From positions 1-53,442 of the forward strand of contig JAUIGU010000027.1 of the NCBI GenBank assembly GCA_030432595.1: a stretch of 53,442 nucleotides of DNA, read 5' to 3'. Source of the DNA: Phycisphaerae bacterium (lineage in GTDB: Bacteria; Planctomycetota; Phycisphaerae; Phycisphaerales; Phycisphaeraceae). How positions within the stretch are numbered: position 1 is the stretch's first letter; the number at the start of each line of letters is the position of its first letter. Position numbers and translations under genes: made by a program. This document shows, piece by piece, positions 27,299 to 35,513 of the stretch. The notes under the pieces are model-generated. The model did not search any database. It saw only the letters and a program-made list of their open reading frames with translations, and was not told where the DNA came from.

Positions 27299-28009
27299 CT
27301 ACTCCTCGAACCGTTCGATCTGCCAGTACTCGATCTCGAGCGGCGTGGCGCGGCCGAAGATGGTGACGATGACGCGGACCTTGCCCTGGTCGGGGAGCAG
27401 CTCATCGACAGTGCCTTCCATGTTCTCGAACGCGCCGTCGGTGACGCGGATATGGTCGCCCTTCTGGTACTCCATCCGGACCTGCGGCTGCTCTTCGGCG
27501 GGCTTGGCCGCGTTGAGCATCTTTTCGATCTCGGGGATCGACATCGGGCTGGGTCGGCCCGCGGTGCCGATGAAGTCGCCCACGCCCGTGGTTTCCTTGA
27601 TGAGGAAGAACACGTCCTGGGGGATGCGGCCATCGGGCTCGAGCTTCATCTCGACGAACACGTAGCCGGGGTACAGCTTGGTCTCGACGACCTTCTGCTT
27701 GCCGGCCTTCATGGTCTTGGTCTTCTCGGTGGGCACGAGGATGCGGTTGACCAGGTGCTTGTCGGCGTCGACGCCGTCGAAGCCCTCGATCTTGACCTTG
27801 CGCAGCAGCGTCCGGCGGACCGAATCCTCTTTGTTGGAAGCCACGCGGAGGACGAACCAGTTCATCCCCGGGTAGACCATCGGCTCCTCTTCGGGCGCGG
27901 CCCCGGTGTCGGGGTCGACCTCGACGGGGGCCGTGGGCGCGGCGGGGGCCGCGTCGAGGGCGTCGGGGGTTTCGAGGGTCGTGTCGGTGGTGGTGTCTTC
28001 GTCGGTCAT
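27299..28009 (-). CDS. nusG: Transcription termination/antitermination factor NusG
   Basis: General elongation factor that binds RNA polymerase and couples transcription to translation. The protein is 236 aa. An acidic, Thr/Pro-rich N-terminal extension of about 48 residues precedes the NGN domain (MNWFVLRVASNKEDSVRRTLL), which carries LYPGYVFVEMKL and a C-terminal KOW domain (KGDHIRVTDGAFENMEGTV). NusG normally begins near the MNWFVL segment, so the extension is notable. It follows secE in the standard order, but rplK does not follow; a strong terminator does. Confidence 0.95.
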   Translation of the reverse strand: MTDEDTTTDTTLETPDALDAAPAAPTAPVEVDPDTGAAPEEEPMVYPGMNWFVLRVASNKEDSVRRTLLRKVKIEGFDGVDADKHLVNRILVPTEKTKTMKAGKQKVVETKLYPGYVFVEMKLEPDGRIPQDVFFLIKETTGVGDFIGTAGRPSPMSIPEIEKMLNAAKPAEEQPQVRMEYQKGDHIRVTDGAFENMEGTVDELLPDQGKVRVIVTIFGRATPLEIEYWQIERFEE

Positions 28010-28079
28010 GACGATGCTCGGAAAAACGGAAGGGTGAGACCCGGGGCTTGTCGTAGCGAGGCCCCGGCTAGCGATCCGG

Positions 28080-28496
28080 TCAAAGGCCCGCCTGGGGGTC
28101 ACTGGTGCGGAGGATGCCGATCGCCTCGAAGAACGTGACGAATCCGATGTCGAAGAGGAAGAGCACGGCCGCGAACAGCAGCGTCCCGCCGATCACGACG
28201 ACCGTCGAGCCGATCACTTCCTTGCGGCTGGGCCAGTTGACCTTCTTCATCTCCTGCTCGGTGGCGATCATGAAGTCGGCGATCTTGGGCTTGTTGATGA
28301 TCCAGTAAAGCAGCGGCGTGGCGATCAGCGCGATCAGGACGACGGCGCCGCCCTGCCAGTAGATCGCGTTCTGTTTGATCGTCGAGAGTTGGTTCCAGAG
28401 GAACGCGCCCAGCGACAGCGCGAGCGTGAGGAACCAGAAGAACGACAACACGCGGGTGTAGTAGCCTTGCTCGGGTTTGTAACGGAGGAGGGCCAT
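28080..28496 (-). CDS. secE: Preprotein translocase subunit SecE
   Basis: Membrane component of the SecYEG channel. The protein is 138 aa, longer than the minimal SecE. Two N-terminal helices (VLSFFWFLTLALSLGAFLW; WQGGAVVLIALIATPLLYWII) precede the conserved amphipathic stretch EQEMKKVNWPSRKEV (about 80-94) and the final helix VVIGGTLLFAAVLFLFDIGF. Position directly upstream of nusG is universal. Its start lies next to a word palindrome that separates it from tRNA-Trp. Confidence 0.94.
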   Translation of the reverse strand: MALLRYKPEQGYYTRVLSFFWFLTLALSLGAFLWNQLSTIKQNAIYWQGGAVVLIALIATPLLYWIINKPKIADFMIATEQEMKKVNWPSRKEVIGSTVVVIGGTLLFAAVLFLFDIGFVTFFEAIGILRTSDPQAGL

Positions 28497-28499
28497 GTT

Positions 28500-28590
28500 C
28501 TGAATGCCTGAGTGATGATTGATGAGTGATGATTGAAGAACGGCCGTGATGCTGAATTCATCAATCAGCGATCATCAGTCATCATTCAGT
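28500..28590. repeat. Word palindrome between secE and tRNA-Trp
   Basis: Left arm 28500-28539 is built of gagtgatgatt/gatgatt words (tgatgattgatgagtgatga). Right arm 28556-28590 is the degenerate complement (tcatcaatcagcgatcatca, gtcatcattcag). The outer ends pair (ctgaatg with cattcag) and the inner ends pair (ttgaagaa side with ttcatcaa), leaving a loop of about 16 nt. The G-rich arm is first. It occupies the whole space between the secE start and tRNA-Trp, so a shared transcript would carry it as a hairpin. Confidence 0.85.
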
Positions 28591-28596
28591 CTGAAG

Positions 28597-28670
28597 CACG
28601 GGCGGAGGGACTCGAACCCACGACCTGCGGATTTGGAATCCGCTGCTCTAGCCAACTGAGCTACGCCCGT
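28597..28670 (-). tRNA. tRNA-Trp (anticodon CCA)
   Basis: A 74-nt cloverleaf reads on the minus strand. ACGGGCG pairs with CGCCCGT in the acceptor, GCTC/GAGC form the D-stem, GCGGA-TTCCAAA-TCCGC is the anticodon arm with CCA at 34-36, and GTGGG-TTCGAGT-CCCTC is the T-arm region. The discriminator is G. tRNA-Trp between rpmG and secE is a widely conserved arrangement. Confidence 0.96.
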
Positions 28671-28676
28671 AGATCA

Positions 28677-28752
28677 TTTGGCGATTTTGCGATCTCGTGA
28701 TTTGGCGATTTCTGATTCAATCGCCAGATCGCCAGTTCGCGAGATCGCCAGA
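28677..28752. repeat. Word palindrome between tRNA-Trp and rpmG
   Basis: Left arm 28677-28711 uses tggcgatt/ttgcgat/cgtgat words (ttggcgattttgcgatctcg). Right arm 28718-28752 is the degenerate complement (aatcgccagatcgccagttc, gcgagatcgccag). The loop is only about 6 nt. The G-rich arm comes first. The right arm ends at the rpmG stop codon. Confidence 0.85.
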
Positions 28753-28753
28753 T

Positions 28754-28936
28754 TCATTTCCGCTTGATCTTGTGCAGCTTGTGCGCGCGGTCGGTCGGGC
28801 AGTACTTCTTCATGCCGGCCTTGAGCTTCTCGGGCATGCCGCCCTTGACGTTGACCGGGGTGCGGTAGTTGAGGTGGTCGCACTCGGTGCACTGCAGCCA
28901 GACGTACTCGACGGCTTCTTTGGACTTCTTGGCCAT
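28754..28936 (-). CDS. rpmG: 50S ribosomal protein L33
   Basis: Ribosomal large-subunit protein of 60 aa. It has the cysteine-bearing form: CTEC at residues 16-19 and YCPTDRAHKLHK near the C-terminus, with a basic tail. MAKKSKEAVEYVWLQ is a slightly extended N-terminus. It lies between tuf and tRNA-Trp on the minus strand, the conserved order upstream of secE-nusG. Confidence 0.95.
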   Translation of the reverse strand: MAKKSKEAVEYVWLQCTECDHLNYRTPVNVKGGMPEKLKAGMKKYCPTDRAHKLHKIKRK

Positions 28937-28983
28937 GGTTCGGGCCCGCCTTTCTTACGAAGAATCGCGCCGCGGCGGCGCGG

Positions 28984-29015
28984 AAAACGCCGGTCGGCCG
29001 TCAGACCGACCGGCG
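28984..29015 (-). terminator. Terminator or attenuating hairpin after tuf
   Basis: CGCCGGTCGG and CCGACCGGCG form a perfect 10-bp stem with an 8-nt loop, followed on the minus strand by TTTT. It lies 14 nt after the tuf stop and before rpmG, so it probably lowers transcription from tuf into rpmG-secE-nusG or protects the tuf mRNA end. Confidence 0.8.
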
Positions 29016-29028
29016 ATCAAATGTTGCG

Positions 29029-30234
29029 TTACTTCACGATCTTGGTCACGACGCCCGCGCCGACGGTGCGGCCGCCCTCACGGACGGCGAAGCGGACGCC
29101 CTCTTCCATGGCGACCGACTTCTCGCCCAGGTCGACGGTCATCTTGATGTTGTCGCCGGGCATGCACATCTCGGCCCCGCCGTCCAGCGTGCAGGCGCCG
29201 GTCACGTCGGTGGTGCGGAAGTAGAACTGCGGCTTGTACCCGTTAAAGAACGGGGTGTGCCGGCCGCCCTCTTCCTTGGTCAGGACGTAGACCTCGGCCT
29301 CGAACTGGGTGTGCGGGTTGATCGACTTGGGTGCCGCGATGACCTGGCCGCGCTGCACGTCCTTCTTCTCGATGCCACGCAGCAGCGCGCCGCAGTTGTA
29401 GCCGGCCAACGCTTCGTCGAGCGTCTTGTTGAACATCTCGACGCCGGTGACGGTCGTGGTCTGCGTGTCGCGCAGGCCGACGATCTCGACGGCGTCGCCG
29501 ACCTTGACCTTGCCTCGTTCGACACGGCCGGTGGCGACGGTGCCGCGGCCCTTGATGGAGAAGACGTCCTCGACGGACATCAGGAACGGCTTGTCGATCT
29601 CGCGCTCGGGCTCGGGAATCCAGGTGTCGATCGCGTCCATCAGGTCGCTGATGCACTTGGACTTCTCGGGGTCGTCGGGGGCCTGCAGGGCCGGGAACGC
29701 GGCGCCGCGGACGATCGGGGTGTCTTCCTCGAACTCGTACTTGGTGAGCAGTTCCTGGACTTCGAGCTCGACGAGGTCGAGCAACTCGTCGTCGTCGACG
29801 AGGTCGACCTTGTTCAGGAACACCACGATCTTGGGCACGTTGACCTGGCGGGCCAGGAGGACGTGCTCCTTGGTCTGGGGCATCGGGCCGTCGTCGGCGG
29901 CGACGACGAGGATCGCGCCGTCCATCTGGGCGGCACCGGTGATCATGTTCTTGACGAAGTCGGCGTGGCCCGGGCAGTCGACGTGGGCGTAGTGCCGGTT
30001 CTCGGTTTCGTATTCGACGTGGCTGGTCGCGATGGTGACGATCTTGGTCGCGTCGCGGCGGCCGTCGCTGGCCGAGGCCTTGGCGACGTCGTCGTAGGAC
30101 GTGAACTCCGCGAGGCCCTTGGCGCCCTGGACGGCGGTGATGGCGGCGGTGGTGGTCGTCTTGCCGTGGTCGATGTGACCGATGGTGCCGACGTTCACGT
30201 GGGGTTTGGTGGATTCGTAAGTGCCCTTAGCCAT
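29029..30234 (-). CDS. tuf: Elongation factor Tu
   Basis: GTPase that brings aminoacyl-tRNA to the ribosome; 401 aa. Motifs are all present: P-loop GHIDHGKTT (19-27), switch-region [12 protein letters not shown] for guanine binding, then beta-barrel domains 2 and 3 with RGQVIAAP and the C-terminal [18 protein letters not shown] about 10 nt upstream supports ATG 30234. It follows tRNA-Thr in the usual cluster; a word palindrome lies between them. Confidence 0.98.
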   Translation of the reverse strand: MAKGTYESTKPHVNVGTIGHIDHGKTTTTAAITAVQGAKGLAEFTSYDDVAKASASDGRRDATKIVTIATSHVEYETENRHYAHVDCPGHADFVKNMITGAAQMDGAILVVAADDGPMPQTKEHVLLARQVNVPKIVVFLNKVDLVDDDELLDLVELEVQELLTKYEFEEDTPIVRGAAFPALQAPDDPEKSKCISDLMDAIDTWIPEPEREIDKPFLMSVEDVFSIKGRGTVATGRVERGKVKVGDAVEIVGLRDTQTTTVTGVEMFNKTLDEALAGYNCGALLRGIEKKDVQRGQVIAAPKSINPHTQFEAEVYVLTKEEGGRHTPFFNGYKPQFYFRTTDVTGACTLDGGAEMCMPGDNIKMTVDLGEKSVAMEEGVRFAVREGGRTVGAGVVTKIVK

Positions 30235-30260
30235 GGTTCAAGATCTCCGTTGCGTGAGTT

Positions 30261-30381
30261 GCGTGATTTTGGATTGTGGATCTTCGATTTTCGATTCGGG
30301 GCGACACACGCGGTCGCCGGCGGGGTCAAGGGAGGGGGAGGCTTCATCCAAGATCGAAAATCCCGAATCCAATATCCGGGG
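30261..30381. repeat. Word palindrome between tuf and tRNA-Thr
   Basis: Left arm 30261-30302 uses ggattgtggatcttcgattt and ttcgattcgggg words. Right arm 30346-30381 is the degenerate complement (atccaagatcgaaaatcccg, aatccaatatccgggg). Reverse-complementing the right arm gives ggattcgggattttcgatct. The loop of about 43 nt is GC-rich. The G-rich arm is first. The right arm touches the 3' end of tRNA-Thr. Confidence 0.8.
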
Positions 30382-30382
30382 A

Positions 30383-30455
30383 AGCCACCCATGGGACTCG
30401 AACCCACGACCTCACCCTTACCAAGGGTGTGCTCTACCAACTGAGCTAGGGTGGC
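30383..30455 (-). tRNA. tRNA-Thr (anticodon GGT)
   Basis: A 73-nt cloverleaf is clear on the minus strand. GCCACCC pairs with GGGTGGC, GCTC/GAGC is the D-stem, CACCC-TTGGTAA-GGGTG is the anticodon arm giving GGT at 34-36, and GTGGG-TTCGAGT-CCCAT is the T-arm. The discriminator is U. It is the first gene of the tRNA-tuf-rpmG-tRNA-secE-nusG cluster. Confidence 0.96.
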
Positions 30456-30868
30456 GGACAGTTCCGTCGTACCGGTCTGCCGCCGGGTCCAGGATGTTAC
30501 GCGACGCCGGGCGGGGTGCTGCCATCGGCCGTTCCGGCGGCGGAGGTTGATCTCCACCGTGGACACCCGATCTGCTTGCCTCACCGATTGACAAGGGGCG
30601 ACGAGTCGGCGGTTGACACCAACACGCGCCCCTTACATCAACCAGAAGCCACGTACCGATCCAGCCAAACCTTCAGCCGACCGTATCGGACTGGAAAAGA
30701 TACGACCCGGCCCCACCCAAGTCAAACCGCCAGGAACCGACTCTGTTCCGTCCCGACCCACCCGGACCCGCCCCCTCACGTCGCCGGCGGTCCGCCAACC
30801 AAAACGGCCCGCCGACCCGTTCGCATCGGCTATCATGCCGTATTCCGCGTTTACCCACCCCCGTGCCT
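30456..30868. other. Intergenic region between tRNA-Thr and a NifU-domain gene
   Basis: About 410 bases between divergent units with no credible ORF. Two TTGACA hexamers occur on the plus strand (near 30588 and 30612), but neither has a good -10 at the right distance. TATCAT at 30831-30836 could be a -10 for the NifU-domain gene. I could not find a convincing minus-strand promoter for the tRNA-Thr/tuf operon; TAACAT at 30499-30494 lacks a -35. Confidence 0.4.
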
Positions 30869-31135
30869 ATGCCCCCCGCCCCCAGCAAGCCAGTCCCCGC
30901 CGCCGACCTGCACGACCGCGTCGCCGCCGTCATCGACGCCCTCCGACCGGTCATCCAGGCCGACGGCGGCGATGTCGAGTTCGTCGGCGTCACCGACGAC
31001 AACGTCGCCCAGGTCCGCCTCAAGGGTGCCTGCATCGGCTGCCCCTCCGCCGCCATGACCCTCCGGCACGGCATCGAACGCAGCGTCCGAGAAAACGCCC
31101 CCGAAATCACCGGGATCGAGGCTCTGGAACCCTGA
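30869..31135 (+). CDS. NifU C-terminal domain protein (Fe-S scaffold)
   Basis: Stand-alone NifU C-terminal domain (88 aa), a small iron-sulfur cluster scaffold or carrier. The conserved core is IDALRPVIQADGGDVEFVGV followed by the cysteine pair CIGCPSAAMTL and GIERSVRENAPEI. ATG 30869 is chosen; GTG 30863 in frame would add two residues. It is a single gene 140 bp before csrA on the same strand. Without NifU's N-terminal domain it is better called NfuA-like or NifU-like. Confidence 0.9.
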   Translation: MPPAPSKPVPAADLHDRVAAVIDALRPVIQADGGDVEFVGVTDDNVAQVRLKGACIGCPSAAMTLRHGIERSVRENAPEITGIEALEP

Positions 31136-31275
31136 GCCCCCGCGTCAATGCCACGCCCGGATCGGGCCGATCCTAACCAACGACATTGGCCCGGCTTACG
31201 GGCCGGACAGGACGTTCACCGCACCCCGGACACACCCTTGGGGGGTTTCACCCGGGATCACCGCGGGAGGTACGG

Positions 31276-31506
31276 ATGCTCGCACTGACCCGACGCAAAG
31301 GCGAAGAGGTCGTCATCGGCGACCCCAGCAACCCCCTGGGCATGATCCGGGTCGTCGATATCCACGGCGACAAGGTCAAGCTCGCCTTCGACTTCCCCCG
31401 CGAAATCGACGTCAACCGCAAAGAACTCGCGGACGAAAAAGCCAAGGGCAAAAAACCCGACGACCCCACGCCCGACAACGGCCGCCCCGACAACAACGGC
31501 GGCTGA
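31276..31506 (+). CDS. csrA: Carbon storage regulator CsrA
   Basis: RNA-binding post-transcriptional regulator that binds GGA motifs in mRNA leaders; 76 aa. The N-terminus MLALTRRKGEEVVIGD is the family signature, and IRVVDIHGDKVKLAFDFPREIDVNRKEL carries the RNA-contacting VKLAF...P..I..NRKE segments. The C-terminal tail (KAKGKKPDDPTPDNGRPDN) is a disordered extension. GGGAGG 5 nt upstream fixes ATG 31276. In many bacteria CsrA acts with FliW; that partner is not in the window. Confidence 0.94.
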   Translation: MLALTRRKGEEVVIGDPSNPLGMIRVVDIHGDKVKLAFDFPREIDVNRKELADEKAKGKKPDDPTPDNGRPDNNGG

Positions 31507-31513
31507 ACGCGTA

Positions 31514-32545
31514 TCACATTTCTGCGGGAACCTCCGCGGACCGGGCCCGCGCTTCTTCGCCCGCCGCGAACGCCCGCACCACCTCGTCCGGCACCGGGTG
31601 CCCGCACTCCGGACACCGCGCCGCCCCGCCGGCCAACGAACCCCGCAGGTCGTACTCGCACGCCACGCACTCGGGCGCGTCCCGCTGCTGCGCCGCGCGA
31701 TCGACCTCGTACTGCCGCAGCCGGAACAACAACCACGTCCGCACGCCCAACGCCCAGACCAGGCAGGTCAGCGCGGAGGCGATCACGGTGTGGTCGGGGT
31801 CGAGCATCCAGTCCCACCACCAGTAGTTCCGTCCAGAGCCCAGCAAAGGCCAAGCCAGCCACTTCCACAACAAAACCAAAATCGCAACAACAATCACCCA
31901 CTTCGTGAGAGTTTCCAATTTCCAGTAACGGTCTCGCGCCCGCGCGAACCACCACAAGCACCCCGCGGCAAAGAGCCACCCCGCCGACAGCAACCAAGCC
32001 GCGTGAGGCACCCACGTTGTTACCGGCGTAGTGCTATAGGTGTGCGAACCGGTGCTGAATTGGAATCTATCTTGGCGATGATACCTCAAGTAGAAGCTGT
32101 TCCACGAGTCATACCAACCCACACGGTCGATCACCTCCAGCGTCAACGCCGCGATCAACAAGCCCAAAAACAGCGTCGCAAAGCCGCGCGCCACGAGGGT
32201 CATCCGTCGCTTGGCGGGCAGCGCTGCGCGTTGACGCCGGCCCACGCCCACCGTCAGCGAGATCCCCATCGTCATCACCAATAATGGGATCGACACGCCG
32301 ACCGACTCGAACGCAATTTGCACCTCACGCGGCCACCGATGCCACCAATCCGGGATGTCGTAGCCCCAGACATAGAACATGCCGTTTGCCCGCGGCAAGG
32401 CCTCCATGTCGTCCGTCCAGAAATACGCCACCACCTGCATCACCCACTCAAACACGTTGAACCCGTCGAACATCCACGCGTACAGCCCGCACCACACCCA
32501 CACCACCGCCAACCACAGCGCGAGGTACAGCCAGCGGGCCTTCAT
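31514..32545 (-). CDS. Multi-helix membrane protein with C-terminal zinc ribbon
   Basis: 343-aa protein with about six membrane helices in the first 270 residues and a C-terminal zinc ribbon, CVACEYDLRGSL...ARCPECGHPVP (about 291-317). Membrane proteins ending or starting in such CxxC...CPECG ribbons are common in planctomycetes, and their roles are unknown. It is Trp-rich (for example NYWWWDWMLD). ATG 32545 gives a clean first helix (WLYLALWLAVVWVWCGLYAW). Its stop is 7 nt from the csrA stop (convergent). MTA phosphorylase lies 47 bp upstream on the same strand. Confidence 0.7.
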   Translation of the reverse strand: MKARWLYLALWLAVVWVWCGLYAWMFDGFNVFEWVMQVVAYFWTDDMEALPRANGMFYVWGYDIPDWWHRWPREVQIAFESVGVSIPLLVMTMGISLTVGVGRRQRAALPAKRRMTLVARGFATLFLGLLIAALTLEVIDRVGWYDSWNSFYLRYHRQDRFQFSTGSHTYSTTPVTTWVPHAAWLLSAGWLFAAGCLWWFARARDRYWKLETLTKWVIVVAILVLLWKWLAWPLLGSGRNYWWWDWMLDPDHTVIASALTCLVWALGVRTWLLFRLRQYEVDRAAQQRDAPECVACEYDLRGSLAGGAARCPECGHPVPDEVVRAFAAGEEARARSAEVPAEM

Positions 32546-32592
32546 TCCCAGGCGTGCGTAGCGGATCGAGCCGGCCAAACAAGCCCCCGTGG

Positions 32593-33504
32593 TCAATCGA
32601 AGTGTCGCCCCCACAGTATGCCCAGCCGCCGCACCTCGTTCGGATCGATCTTCGTTTTGTCGCTCCACACCCCCAGCGCCAGCGCGTCGTGGGCCGGGCT
32701 TTTTTCGCCGCGCAGCGACGACACGTCCGACAGCGCTTCCTTCATCAGCGCCAGGTTCGCCGTGGTCGCGTGTTTCAGGTTGCCGATGATCTCTTCGAGC
32801 AGCGACGTTTTCGACGCTTCGGCGTCGTGCGGCTTCCAGCAGTCGTAGTCCGTGGGCATCGCGATCAGGGCGTACGCCAGCTCCGCCTCACGCGCGAGTT
32901 TGGCCTCGGGGCAGGCGGTCATGCCGATCACGTCGCCGCCGAGCTGCCGGTGCATCTCGCTCTCGGCCTTCGTCGAAAACGCCGGGCCCTCCATGCAGAC
33001 GTACGTCCCGCGGTCGTGCACCACCGTGTCGCCCTTCGCACGCTGTGCCGCGTCGAGCAGCCACCGCCGCATCACCGGGCAGAACGGCTCGGCGAACTCC
33101 ACGTGCACCGCCGCGTGTTCGTAGAACGTGTTCGCGCGCTTGCGCGTCCGGTCGATCAATTGATCGCACACCACGAGCTGCCCTGGGTGAAGGTGCTCAC
33201 GCAGCGACCCGACTGCGCCCGACGCCAGCACGTGCGTCACGCCCAGCGACTTGAGCGCGTAAATGTTCGCCCGGTATGGCACCGCGGTGGGGTTGAAGAC
33301 GTGCCCGGGGCCGTGGCGTTGGAGCAGGTACACGTCCGTGCCGTGCCACGCGGTCTTCACGATCGGCGACGAAGGCGGCCCGAACGGCGTCTCCACCGCC
33401 ACGCTTTCTGCGGTTTCGCCAGCCGCCGCTCCCTCCGCCGCCAAGGCCTCGCCCAGCCCCGATCCGCCGATCACCCCCAGCACGATTTCGCGATTCCCGC
33501 TCAT
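32593..33504 (-). CDS. mtnP: S-methyl-5'-thioadenosine phosphorylase
   Basis: Purine nucleoside phosphorylase family 2 enzyme (303 aa) that converts methylthioadenosine to adenine and methylthioribose-1-phosphate in methionine salvage. The N-terminal VLGVIGGSGLGE, the RHGPGHVFNPTAVPYRANI phosphate/substrate segment, the EGPAFSTKAESEM motif and GMTACPEAKLAREAELAYA are all typical. The start at 33504 is supported by a TATTCT box exactly 6 nt upstream; a longer GTG start at 33522 would overlap that box. Gene order to its neighbours suggests independent transcription. MtnP-type substrate preference is inferred. Confidence 0.9.
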   Translation of the reverse strand: MSGNREIVLGVIGGSGLGEALAAEGAAAGETAESVAVETPFGPPSSPIVKTAWHGTDVYLLQRHGPGHVFNPTAVPYRANIYALKSLGVTHVLASGAVGSLREHLHPGQLVVCDQLIDRTRKRANTFYEHAAVHVEFAEPFCPVMRRWLLDAAQRAKGDTVVHDRGTYVCMEGPAFSTKAESEMHRQLGGDVIGMTACPEAKLAREAELAYALIAMPTDYDCWKPHDAEASKTSLLEEIIGNLKHATTANLALMKEALSDVSSLRGEKSPAHDALALGVWSDKTKIDPNEVRRLGILWGRHFD

Positions 33505-33510
33505 GGCGGG

Positions 33511-33516
33511 AGAATA
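33511..33516 (-). promoter_or_regulatory. -10 box of a probable leaderless mtnP promoter
   Basis: TATTCT on the minus strand is separated by exactly 6 nt from the ATG at 33504, the same geometry as at tatA, sco and others. No ribosome-binding site precedes the ATG. Confidence 0.45.
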
Positions 33517-33599
33517 TCTCACCGCGGCGTAACACCTGCGACCCCGCCGGCGTAGTCACCGTGTCGGACCGACCGATTTCACTCAAAGAGGAACCCGCC

Positions 33600-34739
33600 A
33601 TGCCCCGCTGCCCGCACCGTCACCAACCCGCCTTCCGGCTGACGCTCGGCCTGACCGCCGTGCTCTCGGGCCTGCTGCTGATCCAGGCCGCCAGCGCCCA
33701 GGACCACACCGCGCCGCTGCCCCCGCCGCCGCCGGACGCGCAACCCCACCGGGCGCCGGAAAACCCCTTCGCCAACGTGCCCTTCGAGCTCCGCGTCGAT
33801 CTCCGCAAGGCCTACGCCAGCCCGCTCGCGCAGACCTTCATTCGCCAGGCCCGGCAGCACGGCGCGTTCGGCGACCTGATGGACGGCCCGCTCGGACCCG
33901 CCGGCGCCGCCGCGGACCAGAACCCCGACAAGCTCGACCAGCTCATGCAGGGCGTCATCGACACCATCGGCCTGGACCCGCGCACCGACGTCGGCGAGGT
34001 CGTCCTCCGCGGCAAAGGTGTCAACCAGACCGACCTCCAACTCGTCGCCGACCTGGGCGCGTCCACCGGCAAACTCGAGGGCTGGATGCTCGCCATGCCC
34101 GGCTACGCGTCCGACGACCTCAACGACCAGACCCTGCTGCACACCTTCTTCGTCGGCGACGACCCGGACATGCTCCGCGACGGCGACGACTTCCAGGACG
34201 GCCACCACAACGACAACATCCACCGCGTCTTCGCCGCGCTGCCCCAGGGCAACGATGGCCACTACACCCTCGTCGCCACCCTCAACCGCAACGACACCGT
34301 CGCCATGGCCGAGCAGGTCATGGCCGGCAACGCCGTCCTCGAAGCCGGCCTCGACGGCGACCAGATCGTCAGCCTCACCGTCAACAACCTCGGTGAGGTC
34401 GGCCTGCCCCGCGGCGCGTACGGCTCGGCCATCCTCGACTCCGTCCAGAACCTCTCCTTCTCCCTGGCCAGCGGGCAGAACGTCACCGCCACCGCCAGCA
34501 TGACCACCTCCACCCCCGCCCGCGCCCGGCAGGTCTCGCAACTGCTCCAAGGCCTCATCGCCCTCACCCAACTCGGCGCGCTCGAAGAACCCGAGATGCA
34601 GCCGCTCGCCGACTTCCTGTCCAGCGTCCGCGTGACCCAACAAGACACCGGCGACAACCCCGGCGTCACCGCCCAGTTCTCCGGCTCCCAGGCCACCGTC
34701 GAGAAGTGGATCAACTTCATCATGGACAACGCCCACTGA
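33600..34739 (+). CDS. Exported protein of unknown function
   Basis: 379-aa secreted protein with signal peptide ending AASAQ (about residue 32) and a Pro-rich linker (PLPPPPPDAQP). The mature part has alternating hydrophobic strands and helices, an acidic HHNDNIHRVFAALPQGNDG loop and an Ala/Gln-rich C-terminus; I do not recognise a domain, and no lipobox or anchor is present. ATG 33600 has AAAGAGGAA about 7 nt upstream. Codon use matches its neighbours. A family B REP unit follows its stop codon. Confidence 0.7.
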   Translation: MPRCPHRHQPAFRLTLGLTAVLSGLLLIQAASAQDHTAPLPPPPPDAQPHRAPENPFANVPFELRVDLRKAYASPLAQTFIRQARQHGAFGDLMDGPLGPAGAAADQNPDKLDQLMQGVIDTIGLDPRTDVGEVVLRGKGVNQTDLQLVADLGASTGKLEGWMLAMPGYASDDLNDQTLLHTFFVGDDPDMLRDGDDFQDGHHNDNIHRVFAALPQGNDGHYTLVATLNRNDTVAMAEQVMAGNAVLEAGLDGDQIVSLTVNNLGEVGLPRGAYGSAILDSVQNLSFSLASGQNVTATASMTTSTPARARQVSQLLQGLIALTQLGALEEPEMQPLADFLSSVRVTQQDTGDNPGVTAQFSGSQATVEKWINFIMDNAH

Positions 34740-34763
34740 CCCCGTAGTAAAAACACGCACCGC

Positions 34764-34789
34764 GGGTGCCACGGTCGCTCGCGACCGTG
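34764..34789. repeat. REP-like unit, family B (single)
   Basis: gggtgccacggtcgctcgcg and the following accgtg match the unit at 17884-17912 with one or two changes. It forms a 9-bp stem (cacggtcgc/gcgaccgtg) around 2 nt. It lies between the exported protein gene and the first ECF sigma gene. Confidence 0.75.
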
Positions 34790-34820
34790 ACGAGAGACAA
34801 CGATCCCACCCGTTTGCTTC

Positions 34821-35513
34821 ATGCCACCCCAGACGAGCAACCCGCACCCCGCCGGGCCCGGCGCGTCGGACGACCCCGACGCCCTGGCCCGGCGGGCGTG
34901 CGCGGGGGACCGTGACGCCTTCGACGTGCTCGCGGCGCAACTCCGCCCGCGCCTCGTCGCGCTGCTGCGGCAGAAGCTCCGCCGCCACGCCGACGCCGAG
35001 GACACCGCCCAGGCGGCGCTGCTGCGCTGGTGGCAGAAGCGCGACGCGTACGACCCGAAGCGCCCGTTCCTGCCCTGGCTTATGACCCTGGCGCTGCGCC
35101 TCGCGACGGACACGCAGCGCGCCGGCGCCCGCCGACTGAATCACGAAACCGCCGCCGGCGATGAGGCCGCCCGGGACCGACACCACGCGCCGCGCCCCGA
35201 ACACCAGCTCGAACACGCCGAACGCCACCGCACCGTCTGGACCACCGTCCGCGACGTGCTCGGCCCCGACGCCGCCACCGCGCTGTGGCTGTTCTACGGC
35301 GAAGGCTTCACCGCGAAAGAAATCGCGAAAGCCATGGACAAAAAAAGCGGCGCCGTCCGCGTCATGCTCCACCGCGGCCGCGCCGCGCTGCGCCCGCACC
35401 TGGCCGACCTGGCGCCGCAACCCCAAGCGAATCCGGTGCCGAACGACGACGACAAACACCACGAACCCCCCGGGCCGCTCCGCGTCGCCCGGCCGGTCGG
35501 AGCCGAATCATGA
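34821..35513 (+). CDS. ECF-type RNA polymerase sigma factor (pair 1)
   Basis: Sigma-70 family factor of 230 aa. Region 2 spans about 20-90 (ARRACAGDRDAFDVLAAQLRPRLVALL, then HADAEDTAQAALLRWWQ) and region 4 about 125-185 (GPDAATALWLFYGEGFTAKEIAKAM, then KKSGAVRVMLHRGRAAL, the helix-turn-helix). A 40-residue Pro/Asp/Gln-rich tail follows. Its stop overlaps the next ATG (ATGA), the usual coupling of a sigma factor with its anti-sigma partner. The regulon is unknown. Confidence 0.85.
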   Translation: MPPQTSNPHPAGPGASDDPDALARRACAGDRDAFDVLAAQLRPRLVALLRQKLRRHADAEDTAQAALLRWWQKRDAYDPKRPFLPWLMTLALRLATDTQRAGARRLNHETAAGDEAARDRHHAPRPEHQLEHAERHRTVWTTVRDVLGPDAATALWLFYGEGFTAKEIAKAMDKKSGAVRVMLHRGRAALRPHLADLAPQPQANPVPNDDDKHHEPPGPLRVARPVGAES

